From Liolophura sinensis (lineage: Eukaryota; Mollusca; Polyplacophora; Chitonida; Chitonidae): a DNA stretch of 64,000 nucleotides. A program made the translations under genes and the position numbers. Positions 52,301 to 61,550 of the stretch are shown here, one piece after another. Each line of letters opens with the position of its first letter. Position 1 is the first letter of the stretch. The stretch covers positions 33,087,265-33,151,264 of the forward strand of contig NC_088303.1 in assembly GCF_032854445.1 (NCBI RefSeq). The letters are read 5' to 3'. The notes beneath the pieces were generated by a model, which was not told the DNA's origin, did not search any database, and saw only the letters and a program-made list of their open reading frames with translations.

Positions 52301-55300
52301 AAGGTCTTTATCAGTACAATTCTACCACCGTTCACAGGGTCCTTGCTGACAACAGCCATTAGACTGCACTTGCAGGGATATTCGTGCAGTCTTACGCACG
52401 TCGATGACCAGTTGTCTCCCACCAATAGATAAACAGCCCATGTTTTAAGCAGATTATCCCTGGGTTATGACATAGAAAGGCGTGTCCAAAATAAGACATG
52501 CCCAAATTACACATACAGAAGCAAAAGAATAAGAATACTTTGTAAATTTAAAAAAATAAATAAATAAATAACTACTAACACAACATGTGGTCATTTTAAC
52601 ATTACGTACACAGCTGGCAGGTCCAATTTGGCTTGGAATATAGACATTGCCTACTACAAATGGGAAATGAATATAGTCGTTATGCCCAAATTAAGATAAC
52701 CTTGAGCTCTGACTGACCTTCAGTTTACATATTTGCACAGTATCTACCTTTTCATGTTGTCTATTTTGACATTCATATGATCCTGTTTGCCCCGTAGGCT
52801 GGTAACATCTGTCAGCACTTTGCTGATATCCTCGGACTTGACCTTCATCGCATCTACAGGTGTCAAACTCACCATCTACAAATTCAGAACACTGGCACTT
52901 TTACATTTCGTCATTTTCTTACAAACATTTCAGACCACATTGTTCTATGCATTATTTCCCCCTGCAATTGTACTGTAACTTTTTTTTCCAATCCCAGTTA
53001 TTACATGATTCTAATCCTTGTAGGTTTAGACAGTATTACAGATTCTAAGTTCATCACATACATCCAGATTCGAAGTCCATCCCACACATCCAGATTCTAT
53101 AAGTCCATCCCAAACATCCAGATTCTAAGTCCATCCCAAACATCTAGATTCTAAGTCCATCCCACACATCCAGATAATAAGTCCATCCCATACATCCAGA
53201 TTCTAAGTCCATCCCACACATCCAGATTCTATAAGTCCATCCCACAAATCCAGATTCTATAAGTCCATCCCAAACATCTAGATTCTAAGTCCATCCCACA
53301 CACCCAGATAATAAGTCCATCCCACACATCAAGATTCTAAGTCCATCCCACAAATCCAGATTCTACAAGTCCATCCCATACATCCAGATTCTATAAGTCC
53401 ATTCCACACATCCAGATTCTAAGTCCATCCCACACATCCGGATGGGATACATGAATATAAAGCTCTCTAAATTTCCAAGCATATGTACATGTATGTCAAA
53501 CTGACACTCACATCATAAGGTTTGTGGACCTTCCTCTTGATATGCTCTAGCAGGTGCTCCTCCCCCTCAAGAAGTAAGGGTGCTGAAACTCCAGATCATC
53601 CTTCTCCGACTTTAACCCTCCCTGATCCACATTCAGCACTTTGCGGAAACCATCTGACACAAAAGTAAACATTCGAACATTAACAATGGGTGATCTGGGG
53701 AACCGCTTGCATAAAGGGATCGCACGCCTAAGTTGATTGTAAATCATTAAGTTTTATTTGTTTCCCTTCATTTGATTGGTGTCTTACGCGGTACTCAAGA
53801 ATATTTCACTTATACAACGGCGACCAGCATTATAGTGGGTGGAAACCGGGCAGAGCCCAGGGGAAACCCACGACCATCCGCAGGTTGCTGGCAGACCTTC
53901 CCACATACAGCCAGAGAGGAAGCCAGCATGAGCTGGACTTGAACTCACAGCGACCGCATTGGTGAGAGACTCCTATGTCATTACGCTGCGCTAGTGCGCT
54001 AACCAACTGAGCCACAGAGGCCCGTTGTAAATCATTAAGATCACCTTTGTAGCTCTAACTAACACTTTCACGAATGGATTGTAAGCTGCGATAGTTGTAA
54101 TTTACAATCCAAAATCACAATCGGGTCGACCCTGTTGTAAATATTTACTATTGCCACAAAATTAATCTTGAGTACAAATATTTATGTTAGCTAGCCTTAG
54201 ATAGACTCCTGGTTATTAACTTCCGACTCGATTTACAAATGTGAGCAAATTAATTCTCAAAAAGATGTTACAAGAACAACTTCACATACGTTGTTTTTGA
54301 CTGATGCATTTTCCATTTACACGGACCACAGTCGTAAATGTTAAATTTGGCATACGATCCCTATCGTAACTCTCAAAAGTTACAATCACCATAAAATTCC
54401 TTCGCGCATGCGACTTATTTTTCATAAGCAACTTATTTTTACAATCAATTGTAAACTCAACTGTCGCCCTTGCAACTGATGGTAGCTATATGTCAAGCAC
54501 TTTGTGCCCAGCTACAATTTTTCATACATAAGGATGAATAATAATATTTACATTCAAAGACAGAGGTGTATGTCTTCACCATGTGTCATCATGGGCATTT
54601 TGCCAGGTGCATGTTGTGACAGCTTTGAAAGAAGCGTCACAGTTTTAAAAACATCACAAAACTAAAATCAAGCATCATCATAAACTATGGGGTTCAATTA
54701 CAGTAGAAAACCATGCACAGGCCAATTTATACATCTACAATAAGGGAGTTTAGAATCTGAACTCTTTATCGCTGAAGGTAAAAAGAAGTATTAATGCATC
54801 ATGTGACCCATCAGAAATGTCAGGTAATTCTTTGTGATTACATTTACTATAAACATGTCTTTACAACTAGCAAAACTGCATTATTAAATACAATCAGATA
54901 AACCACCTCATTATGTTGAACAATTGGTGTTTAGTGCCATCCAAACAAAGATAGAACAACTCCAACGTTGAGGCAGTTATGAACTGCTATCGGAGCTTAA
55001 TGAAACTAAGCCTAGATTAAAAAATACAGGCCTTTATTCTGTAACATTACAACTGAAAATTTAGGTACAGTTGAGCTTTGCAGCTTAGGATTGCTTTTCC
55101 TGTTCATTAGATTACTACCGCTGACTCTGAAACCAGGATGTCTGAGTATCACATGTAAGCACATGTCAGGGCCATCCTTATAAAAGTCTCTGTTGGGCAT
55201 AAGAACCATCACAAAAAACAGACGGTAAATACAGAATCCCTTACTAATTTATTATGTATTTTATTAAGTGTGATCATGGAGTAGTTCATACATGTACATG

Positions 55301-58300
55301 AATGTGAGCAGTGTTCATAAGTCCTTATGAACATTGACCATGATGAAGTTCATATGAACACTAGCAGTAGCAAGTCCTCATGAACACTGATCATGATGTA
55401 GTTCACATGAACACTAGCAGTAGCAAGTCCTTATGAACACTGATCATGATGTAGTTCATAGAGTATGAACGCGAGCAGAAGCAAGTCCTTATGAACCCTG
55501 ATCATGATGTAGTTCATACAGTATGAACGCGAGCAGCAGCAAGTCCTTATGAACACTGATCATGATGTAGTTCATACAGTATGAACGCGAGCAGCAGCAA
55601 GTCCTTATGAACACTGACCATGATGTAGTTCATACAGTATGAACGCAAGCAGTAGCAAGTCCTCTTGAACACTGATAATAATGTAGTTCATATGAACATG
55701 AGCAGTAGCAAGTCCTCTTGAACACTGATCGTGATGTAGTTCACATGAACATGAGCAGCAGCAAGTTCTTATGAACACTGATCATGATGTAGTTCCTACA
55801 GTATGAACGCAAGCAGTAGCAAGTCCTCATGAACACTGATAATGATGTAGTTCCCAGGAACGTGAGCAGCAGCAAGTCCTTATGAACACTGATCATGATG
55901 TAGTTCCTACAGTATGAACGCAAGCAGTAGCAAGTCCTCATGAACACTGATAATGGTGTAGTTCATATGAACATGAGCAGTAGCAAGACCTTATGAACAC
56001 TGATCATGATGTAGTTCCTACAGTATGAACGCAAGCAGTAGCAAGTCCTCATGAACACTGATAATGATGTAGTTCATATGAACATGAGCAGTAGCAAGTC
56101 CTCATGAACACTGATAATGATGTAGTTCATATGAACATGAGCAGTAGCAAGTCCTCATGAACACTGATAATGGTGTAGTTCATATGAACATGAGCAGTAG
56201 CAAGACCTTATGAACACTGACCATTATGTAGACACACATACCATATTAATTACTTTACAAATGCTATACTCACACATGTTTAGCTGCCTGATAAAGCTGG
56301 CTATGTTACTGTGCTTGAAGTATAGAGGTAGAACCTCTTTGGCAAACTGAGCCTGCTCGTAGACATGGGAAACTCTGACCAGTCTGCAAGTAAAAAGACA
56401 TTGTTTATAATCACTGTAACCCACCAAATTTGTAAATATTTTACCCATCATGTCTATGATACAATGACTGATCAGGGGACATAAAAAAAACCCTCAACCA
56501 GATACATGTACATACATACACATATATATGACTGATTGGTATTTAAAGCCACAGCAAAAGCAGATACATGTAGAGCCTGGATTCAAAAACTAAATCTGGG
56601 GATAAATAGAAACAACACATGTACAAACTGTAAAAGCACATCTTCAATGCTGAGTTTGATCAAAGGCTACACCCTAAAGTTTTTGCAAAAAATGATTTTA
56701 TATCTTTATTCTTTACTTCTTTCTTTTTGGGTTAACTTTTGTGGTCATTTTTGCCCAGGCCTACACACTTTGCCTGTTGTATTTTTCCTCTCCGCTGTTT
56801 TAATACTCAAGGTTGTTGAAACTGAATTCTTGTTCAGAACACCTCCGTCTGTGACCCATCTGCTGCACTTTAATTTGTTTTGATGCTGATATATTTATCA
56901 TCTGCCCGATAATGTTGACCTAAGTTTTAATGGCATGGAAATTACAAGGAATATCACACGGTTCAATCTTGTAATCCACTGACAAGAAAGCCATGTGAAG
57001 CAAAAACAATTTTTACATATTTCTAAATTTAAACTGAATACTGACAATCCTGTTGATAATGCGAATTTTGGTATGTTTGCCTAAAACGGCCAAATGGAAT
57101 GTTTATTTATTTGTTTATTTTAAAATTCATGCTCTTTTATTGTTCAAACCATCTGATTGATAATCTATATAGTTAGACCATTCAAAACAGCGGTTAGCAC
57201 GCTAGCGCAGCGTAATGACTCAGGAGCCTCTGCACCAAATGCAGTCGCTGTGAGTTCAAGTCCAGCTTATGCTGGCTTCCTCTTCGGCCGTAAGTGGAAG
57301 GTCTGCCAGCAACCTGCGGATGGTTGTGGGTTCCCCCCGGGATCTGCCCGGTTTCCTCCCACCATACTGGTGGGAGGAATACTGGCCGCCGTCGTATAAG
57401 TGAAATATTCTTGAGTACCGCGTAAAACAAAATCAAATATATAAATAAATTCAAAACAGCTGTTCAGTTATGCTTGGAGTCAATTCCAAGCTACCTGGAT
57501 AGGACATCATCCATAACATATGTATGGGCATAGGCAACCAAAATTACTCACTTTAGTAATCAAGAAAGCCATAAAATATGAGCACTGCTTATTTTTAAGC
57601 AATGCAGCTATGAGAAATATAAGGAAAAACCAGTATTCCTCAGTTTTCTTTAAAAAGAAAATGCTATGAAATGCATTACAACACGTTAAAACAACTACAA
57701 GCCATAATGTGTTCACAAGGTAATGCAGACTTGATGACCTTGGTCAAGGTCAATGAAAAATAAAAAAAAACAGAATTTTAGTGCATGACTTCCCACAAGA
57801 TAAAAAATTTATGAAAACTGCTTTATAATTTTAAAATACTTAGCTGACAATCTTGTCAAAAAAGAAACTTGATTGATCAAATGACCTTGAAGCAATTGGC
57901 CAAGGTCACCAAACATGAACAGGGTTCTTCATTATGCTTAAGTGTACAAGACGTGTAAGTTGTGCTTGGAAAAGCTGGCTATAGGCATTCAACAGGAGGC
58001 ACAGGCCCAATGACCTTGAAAAAATCAATGTCAATGAAAAAAATCTAGTTCTCTTACATGACTAGACTGGGACCGCAAATGTTGTTTAAGTTACTTAGAA
58101 GTTGACAAAGTGGAGTCATCAGGTGTGAGTACACAAAATGTGTCTTCTTTTGGCAGGGCGAGTCCATGTCGCCAAAGTATTGCCACCACTGAAGTATCAT
58201 CCCGAAGACATTAGACACGACACCCAACCCAGTTACCCAGCTACCCAGCTCATGTCAGTTTCCTATCTGGCTGGCATGCGAAAGTCTGCCAGCAACCTGC

Positions 58301-61300
58301 AGATGGTTGTGGGTTTCCACCACGCTCTCAGTGCTGGGTGCCAAGCAAGGCAGAAACAAGTACCATTTTGGGGTGATCGTTGGTGCTATATCAAAACAAG
58401 TAACATTTTGCTATTGTTATTTTGGTCTTTGGTGTGATCCAGCTCAGATTTGATCCCAGGTCTCCTGATTTCAAGCCGGACACTCTAACCATTAGACCAC
58501 TAAGGTGGATAACTTTTACTGGTGTAATGGTTGAAGATTAGACATGGATTCAAACTCGGGCCTCTGCAGCCGAAGTCCAGGGCTCCACCAACTGAGCTAA
58601 AGGGAACTGAGCTGGAAAGCTGCTCCTGTTACACTCCTCCCCACTTAAATCCTTCCCCCTCTCCCAAAACACACCCACGTTGACAGGCCCAGAGCTCCAC
58701 GCTTCTTGGAACCTGTTAGGTCACGGCACCAATGTAATGGTTGAAGGATTTCACTATGTGGGTCACACAAGGATTCGAACTCTGGTCTCTGCAGCCGAAG
58801 TCCAGAGCTCTACCAACGGAGCTAAAGAGAAATTCCCGCTAGCTACTGCTAGTAAAAGCACTGGAAAGCAAGTCCTTATGAACACTGACCTGTTACACTG
58901 GTAAGAAATCATATTTTTGTTCAATTTACTTAATTAGTTTGCACACACAAATGTTTTCCGGAACTAAAATGAGTCTAAGTGCGGCCCTGATAAATAAACC
59001 AGGACTCAATGAGTTTTGTTTTAAATCTTCCTTTTCACCTACATAACCCAATCTCATGTTAATTAAGGCTATCCTTAACAAAGTTGTTTGTGGAAGTGAC
59101 CTAACAGTGGGAAAACATTAGGTCATTTGAGAGATATACTTTCTCTTTTTTTACTCTGGCTACCAGTAATGAAAAAGACACAGAATTTAAAGACATTAAC
59201 AATGAGAGAAAAATAAAAAGAAGAAACTCCATCCAAAGACAATGACAAAAATTTAGAATAGAGCTCTTTTATGTATGGTCGATCAGGTGAATGGGGACAT
59301 ACTTTTTATGATGGCTTCAGCCTTCTGTACATGGGAAATTGTGACGGTCACTATTATCTTATTTAAAACACCTGAAACGATTTTTATGACAGTCAACATT
59401 AGGCCATAAAACTTTGATTCCTTGCTTCCCTGATATTATTTTTGGTCAGCAGGCCTCAACGCAGAAAATAAAAATAAGCACATGAATGAGGGTTTCAGGG
59501 AAATGATCAATTCGTTTTCGTGTCAGTTCCCAGGTTACAAATTCACGGAACCAAAAGTCTGTTTTTCACAAAAAAAAAAGGCTTTGCTACTCGCTCAGTA
59601 AACAATGAACAGAGTTAACTGTCTTCAGAATTGAATCATGAGCCTTCAATTTGTGGCTAAGGTGTCACTGGTTACTTGTACTTTGTTGCCAGACTGGTCT
59701 AAGGAAAAATTTACCTTTTTTTCAATCACTTTGTGTACAGTCGGCCTGCAATGCTATCTGACACAATGGACAAGAATTAGCACAGCCGATGAATTACATG
59801 TCGGACAGATGGCCAATCAAGGTCCTTAACCAAGGAAGTGGTGATTCAAATGAAATTCGGACTCTGAGATTAGTTTGATTGCAAGGCTGTTGAGGAAGTT
59901 GTATTTAACACATGCTGCATTGTACTATCACACACAAAGACACAATGATGTGTGAAGTTTTCACTAACTAAACTTAACCACTGAATAACAGATGACAGGA
60001 TGACCAAAAATTTATAAATCGGTTTTGTTCCCCTCTTAGAAAACCAATGTGCCTTTAATTTTCATACAGGTTTTTTTTTTCATTTGATTGGTGTTTTAGA
60101 GTACTCAAGAATATTTCACTTATACAACGGCGGCCATTATTATGGTTGGAGGAAACCGGGCCACCCGCAGGTTGCTGTCAGACATTCCCACATACAGCCG
60201 GAGAGGAAGCCAGCATGAGCTGGACTTGAACTCACAGCGACTGCATTGGTGAGAGGCTCCTGGGTCATGACGCTGCGCTAGCACACTAACCAACTGAGCT
60301 ACGTAGGCTCCTTTTCTCACAGACTTTGCATTTCTTTCCTTACAAACTCCATTGTTGGCAGCTGACGTCTAACTTTCAAATTGTACATTGCGTTTTTATA
60401 CACCCACATTAAGTACATTTAAAGGCTGATAACTTATCTGTTTGAAACCAAATAACACATTCGAACAATCTAGTATTACCTGTATACCAGCAACTTTGTT
60501 CAACCAAACTTAGAATTCTTTCCATACATTGTAAATATATTTACAGTCCTCAATTCTTGATTGATAATGTAAAGTTGCATCCGATGTAAGCTGGGGTCAG
60601 AAGATGGAAAACAGATTTGTCATAGAAAGACAGGTTCTGCCTTCCTAACTGCTAAATGCATGACCTCAAAGGAGGTCTCATTTGCAATACCTGATACTAT
60701 AGGGCTTATGACAGATATGAGTTCTCTGCGGTACACAGCCTTCGCGTATAAGCGTTGTGTGAATGGAGCATTTTCTTACCCCAACTCCCGTTATATGTGC
60801 AATTGCCCCCACACAGAACTCCCAAGAACTTGTATCTCTCACAGGCCCTATAAATAAGACCTATACACAAAATATACCAGGAAGTGATACCACATAAATA
60901 CATTTTGAAGCAGCCTCAACTCTGCATAAACATAAACTAACACACAGTAACTGTATGCTCTAACAATTATAATAGGCTGCAATGAATGATCTGAGTAAAG
61001 TAGTACACCAGGTCAATAACCTGTGAGGATACTGGAGTTAACTCAGATAGGGCGAGTAAATAAATGCAGCCCGAGACGTTTTACACTGCAACTATAAAGT
61101 AACTAGACTAGTTTAGAAGGAAATGGTATTTTTAGAATGGGGCAGAAAAAAGTAGGCAGTGTTTTGAACACGTCATACGGCTGACATTTGATTCAGGACG
61201 GATGGACATTTAGGAAGGTACATCGTTTGTTTTACCGCATGTCTTCTCGGCCGGGCGGCATTTACCCTGCGGGCAAACTCAAGAAATATAGGGCGGTGAA

Positions 61301-61416
61301 TTTACCTCATCCCACCGAATCAAATGGTTGTAATTTGGATCCTCAACCAACGTCCAAAGCTTCGACAAGAAAGCTGGCACTGTTCCGTGCCCGACAGTTT
61401 CGGTAACAGGATACAT
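40321..61416 (-). CDS. HSF1: Heat shock transcription factor (HSF1 type)
   Basis: Exons in coding order: 61416-61306, 56383-56274, 53653-53512, 52875-52748, 52200-52125, 50875-50711, 49784-49650, 47995-47809, 44050-43997, 43092-42987, 42245-42201, 40809-40752 and 40544-40321 (stop TAG 40321-40323), about 513 aa. The DNA-binding domain spans the first three exons ([45 protein letters not shown]). Trimerising HR-A/B heptads follow ([31 protein letters not shown]), then [25 protein letters not shown], a Ser/Thr/Pro-rich regulatory exon, HR-C ([16 protein letters not shown]) and an acidic activation end ([14 protein letters not shown]). It activates chaperone genes through heat shock elements after stress. 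Two single-base frame breaks lie in DNA-binding-domain exons: an extra base in the CCC run (56367-56369 on plus GGG) and a missing base in the C5 run at 53562-53566. The phase between exons 47995-47809 and 44050-43997 also does not match. Confidence 0.95.
41049..41165 (-). repeat. SINE family A, internally deleted
   Basis: Tail TTTATTTGATTGTTGTATTA and ACTCAGGAATATTTCAGTTT run directly into the head block GCAACCGCATTGGTAAGAGG; the body is absent. HSF1 intron. Confidence 0.7.
42340..42700. repeat. 65-bp minisatellite, about five copies
   Basis: Unit CAAACATCTGTAGTGAAAAT, then ACGAATTTAGAGTCAGTTTC and TGAAGTTACCCCAAAACACA. HSF1 intron between exons 43092-42987 and 42245-42201. Confidence 0.9.
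44448..44527. repeat. AT-rich microsatellite
   Basis: TA/CATA repeats directly against the left end of the pogo-like element. Confidence 0.85.
44528..46923. mobile_element. Pogo/Tigger-like DNA element, 2.4 kb, with nested SINE
   Basis: The left end CAGTGTAGCCTCGTTATAGT is preceded by TA (44526-44527). The right end is its inverse (CTTATAGCGAGGCTACACTA) followed by TA (46924-46925). Subterminal sequence (GGGGACAGGTTCCTGAGCGT) matches the shorter relative at 48937-49581. The end sequence resembles Tigger-type ends (CAG..ACCTCG). No transposase is recognisable, so the element looks non-autonomous or decayed. A family-A SINE lies inside (45779-45945). HSF1 intron. Confidence 0.7.
45779..45945 (+). 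repeat. SINE family A, 5' truncated
   Basis: CCGGCCGTACGTGGGAAAGT, AGGTCGTGGGTTTCCCCCGG, then GTGAAATATTCTTGAATACG and a CAAATAAATAAAATAAAT tail. Nested in the pogo-like element at 44528-46923. Confidence 0.85.
48095..48440 (-). repeat. SINE family A, split by a foldback element
   Basis: The body (GATGGCAGCCAGCATTAGAG ... AAAGTCAGCATGAGCT) breaks off at about 48236 and resumes after 48361 with GAACTTGACCTCACAGCGAT and GGTGAGAGGCTCCTGGGTCA. HSF1 intron between exons 49784-49650 and 47995-47809. Confidence 0.85.
48241..48361. mobile_element. Foldback MITE nested in a SINE
   Basis: The left arm CTTGTACGAAGCCCACTTTA with ATTTATGAGCATGTAA is repeated inverted at the right end (TTACATGCTCATAACATTAA with GTGGGCTTCATACAAG). 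About 120 bp. Flanking AGGCC and AGGTC may be a decayed target-site duplication. Confidence 0.8.
48490..48620 (-). repeat. tRNA-derived SINE head fragment
   Basis: On the minus strand a B-box-like GCAGGTTCAATCCTGGCAGT follows a short tRNA-like stretch. Same general layout as 22440-22612. Confidence 0.4.
48937..49581. mobile_element. Pogo/Tigger-like non-autonomous element, 645 bp
   Basis: Left end CAGTATAGCCTCGCTATAGC after TA (48935-48936); right end CAGTGAGGCTACACTG before TA (49582-49583). Subterminal GGGACAGGTTCCCGGGTGTG and further internal stretches match the 2.4-kb relative at 44528-46923. HSF1 intron between exons 49784-49650 and 47995-47809. Confidence 0.75.
50055..50285 (-). repeat. 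SINE family B, partial
   Basis: GGGGTTATACATTGTACTTA, ACAACTTTTCAGTCAATATG and ACAACGAGGATTCAATAG, then the body shared with 51545-51838 and 58135-58505 (GTGAGGCAGCAACAAGTACC). HSF1 intron. Confidence 0.75.
51545..51838 (-). repeat. SINE family B with tRNA-like head
   Basis: The tail at the low end (CATTTTTCAGTCATATGACA) is followed by the body with CAAGTAAGGCAGCAACAAGT. On the minus strand the head has an A-box-like GGTGGCTAAATGGTTAGAGC and a B-box-like TGAGATCAAACCCAGGTCTG. HSF1 intron. Confidence 0.8.
53045..53445. repeat. 26-28-bp minisatellite, about 15 copies
   Basis: Unit CCAGATTCTAAGTCCATCCC followed by ACACAT. A two-base longer subtype has CTATAAGTCC. Lies in the HSF1 intron between the third DNA-binding-domain exon (53653-53512) and the HR-A exon (52875-52748), within 70 bases of the former. 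Confidence 0.95.
53752..54024 (-). repeat. SINE family A, full length with 15-bp target-site duplication
   Basis: Flanked by perfect copies of TTGTAAATCATTAAG (53737-53751 and 54025-54039). On the minus strand it starts with a tRNA-like head: TGGCTCAGTTGGTTAGCGCA (A box) and TGTGAGTTCAAGTCCAGCTC (B box). It ends in GTGAAATATTCTTGAGTACC and a short A-rich tail. Best copy of the family in the window. HSF1 intron upstream of exon 53653-53512. Confidence 0.95.
55280..56225. repeat. Minisatellite, 53- and 58-bp units, about 17 copies
   Basis: Unit GTAGTTCATATGAACATGAG, CAGTAGCAAGTCCTCATGAA and CACTGATAATGAT (53 bases). The longer subtype has GTTCATACAGTATGAACGCG. Each unit carries small palindromes (TTCATATGAA, TCATGA). 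HSF1 intron, ending about 50 bases from the second DNA-binding-domain exon. Confidence 0.9.
57192..57448 (+). repeat. SINE family A with 12-bp target-site duplication
   Basis: Flanked by ATTCAAAACAGC at 57180-57191 and 57449-57460. Begins GGTTAGCACGCTAGCGCAGC, lacking the first part of the head, and ends with AAATCAAATATATAAATAA. First HSF1 intron. Confidence 0.9.
58135..58505 (-). repeat. SINE family B containing an inverted piece of family A
   Basis: The flanks match family B in minus orientation (TGCCACCACTGAAGTATCAT at the low end; CAGATTTGATCCCAGGTCTC and GACACTCTAACCATTAGACC at the head). Positions about 58262-58325 instead match family A in plus orientation (GAAAGTCTGCCAGCAACCTG, then GATGGTTGTGGGTTTCCACC). 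First HSF1 intron. Confidence 0.7.
58528..58900 (-). repeat. tRNA-derived SINE, two monomers in tandem
   Basis: Two tRNA-like heads on the minus strand. One (58605-58528) has TTTAGCTCAGTTGGTGGAGC and CGAGTTTGAATCC. The other (58830-58750) has TTTAGCTCCGTTGGTAGAGC and AGAGTTCGAATCC. Both are followed by TTCAACCATTACA. The pairing of A and B boxes is clear, but a full cloverleaf is not, so these are SINE monomers rather than tRNA genes. Confidence 0.65.
60077..60313 (-). repeat. SINE family A, near full length
   Basis: TTTGATTGGTGTTTTAGAGT tail (small deletion), GGAGGAAACCGGGCCACCCG (body deletion), then AGCATGAGCTGGACTTGAAC and a head with the inverse of TAGCTCAGTTGGTTAGTG. First HSF1 intron. 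Confidence 0.85.
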
Positions 61417-61547
61417 TCCTCTTAGAATATGAGGACCACCTCTCACACATGCAACAACACCGTTTGTCAAACTCTTCTTCTGGCTCTTTGGCGCATGCGT
61501 AAACACAACTCTGACGTCTTTGATGGGAAATAGAGATCTCTTCTGAA
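61417..61547. promoter_or_regulatory. Presumed bidirectional HSF1/BOP1 promoter region
   Basis: Sequence between the HSF1 start (61414-61416, minus) and the nearest candidate plus-strand ATG (61548-61550). It holds GGCGCATGCGTA (61490-61501), close to an NRF1 site, and TGACGTC (61512-61518), a CRE-like motif; both are common in CpG-type divergent promoters. No TATA box is evident in either direction. Assigned from gene positions and the known divergent Hsf1/Bop1 arrangement in mouse. Confidence 0.5.
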
Positions 61548-61550
61548 ATG

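Noticed and set aside
53830-54015. Frames with [13 protein letters not shown] or YGGRKPGR-type peptides at several places
   Set aside because: They are fixed translations of the family-A SINE and recur wherever it is inserted.
55280-56225. Array as a cluster of heat shock elements controlling HSF1 itself
   Set aside because: The TTC...GAA palindromes have a four-base spacer (TTCATATGAA), not the two-base spacing of alternating nGAAn units.
58750-58830. Possible tRNA gene on the minus strand
   Set aside because: Good A and B boxes, but the anticodon stem does not pair and a tandem relative with a shared SINE-like 3' segment lies next to it.
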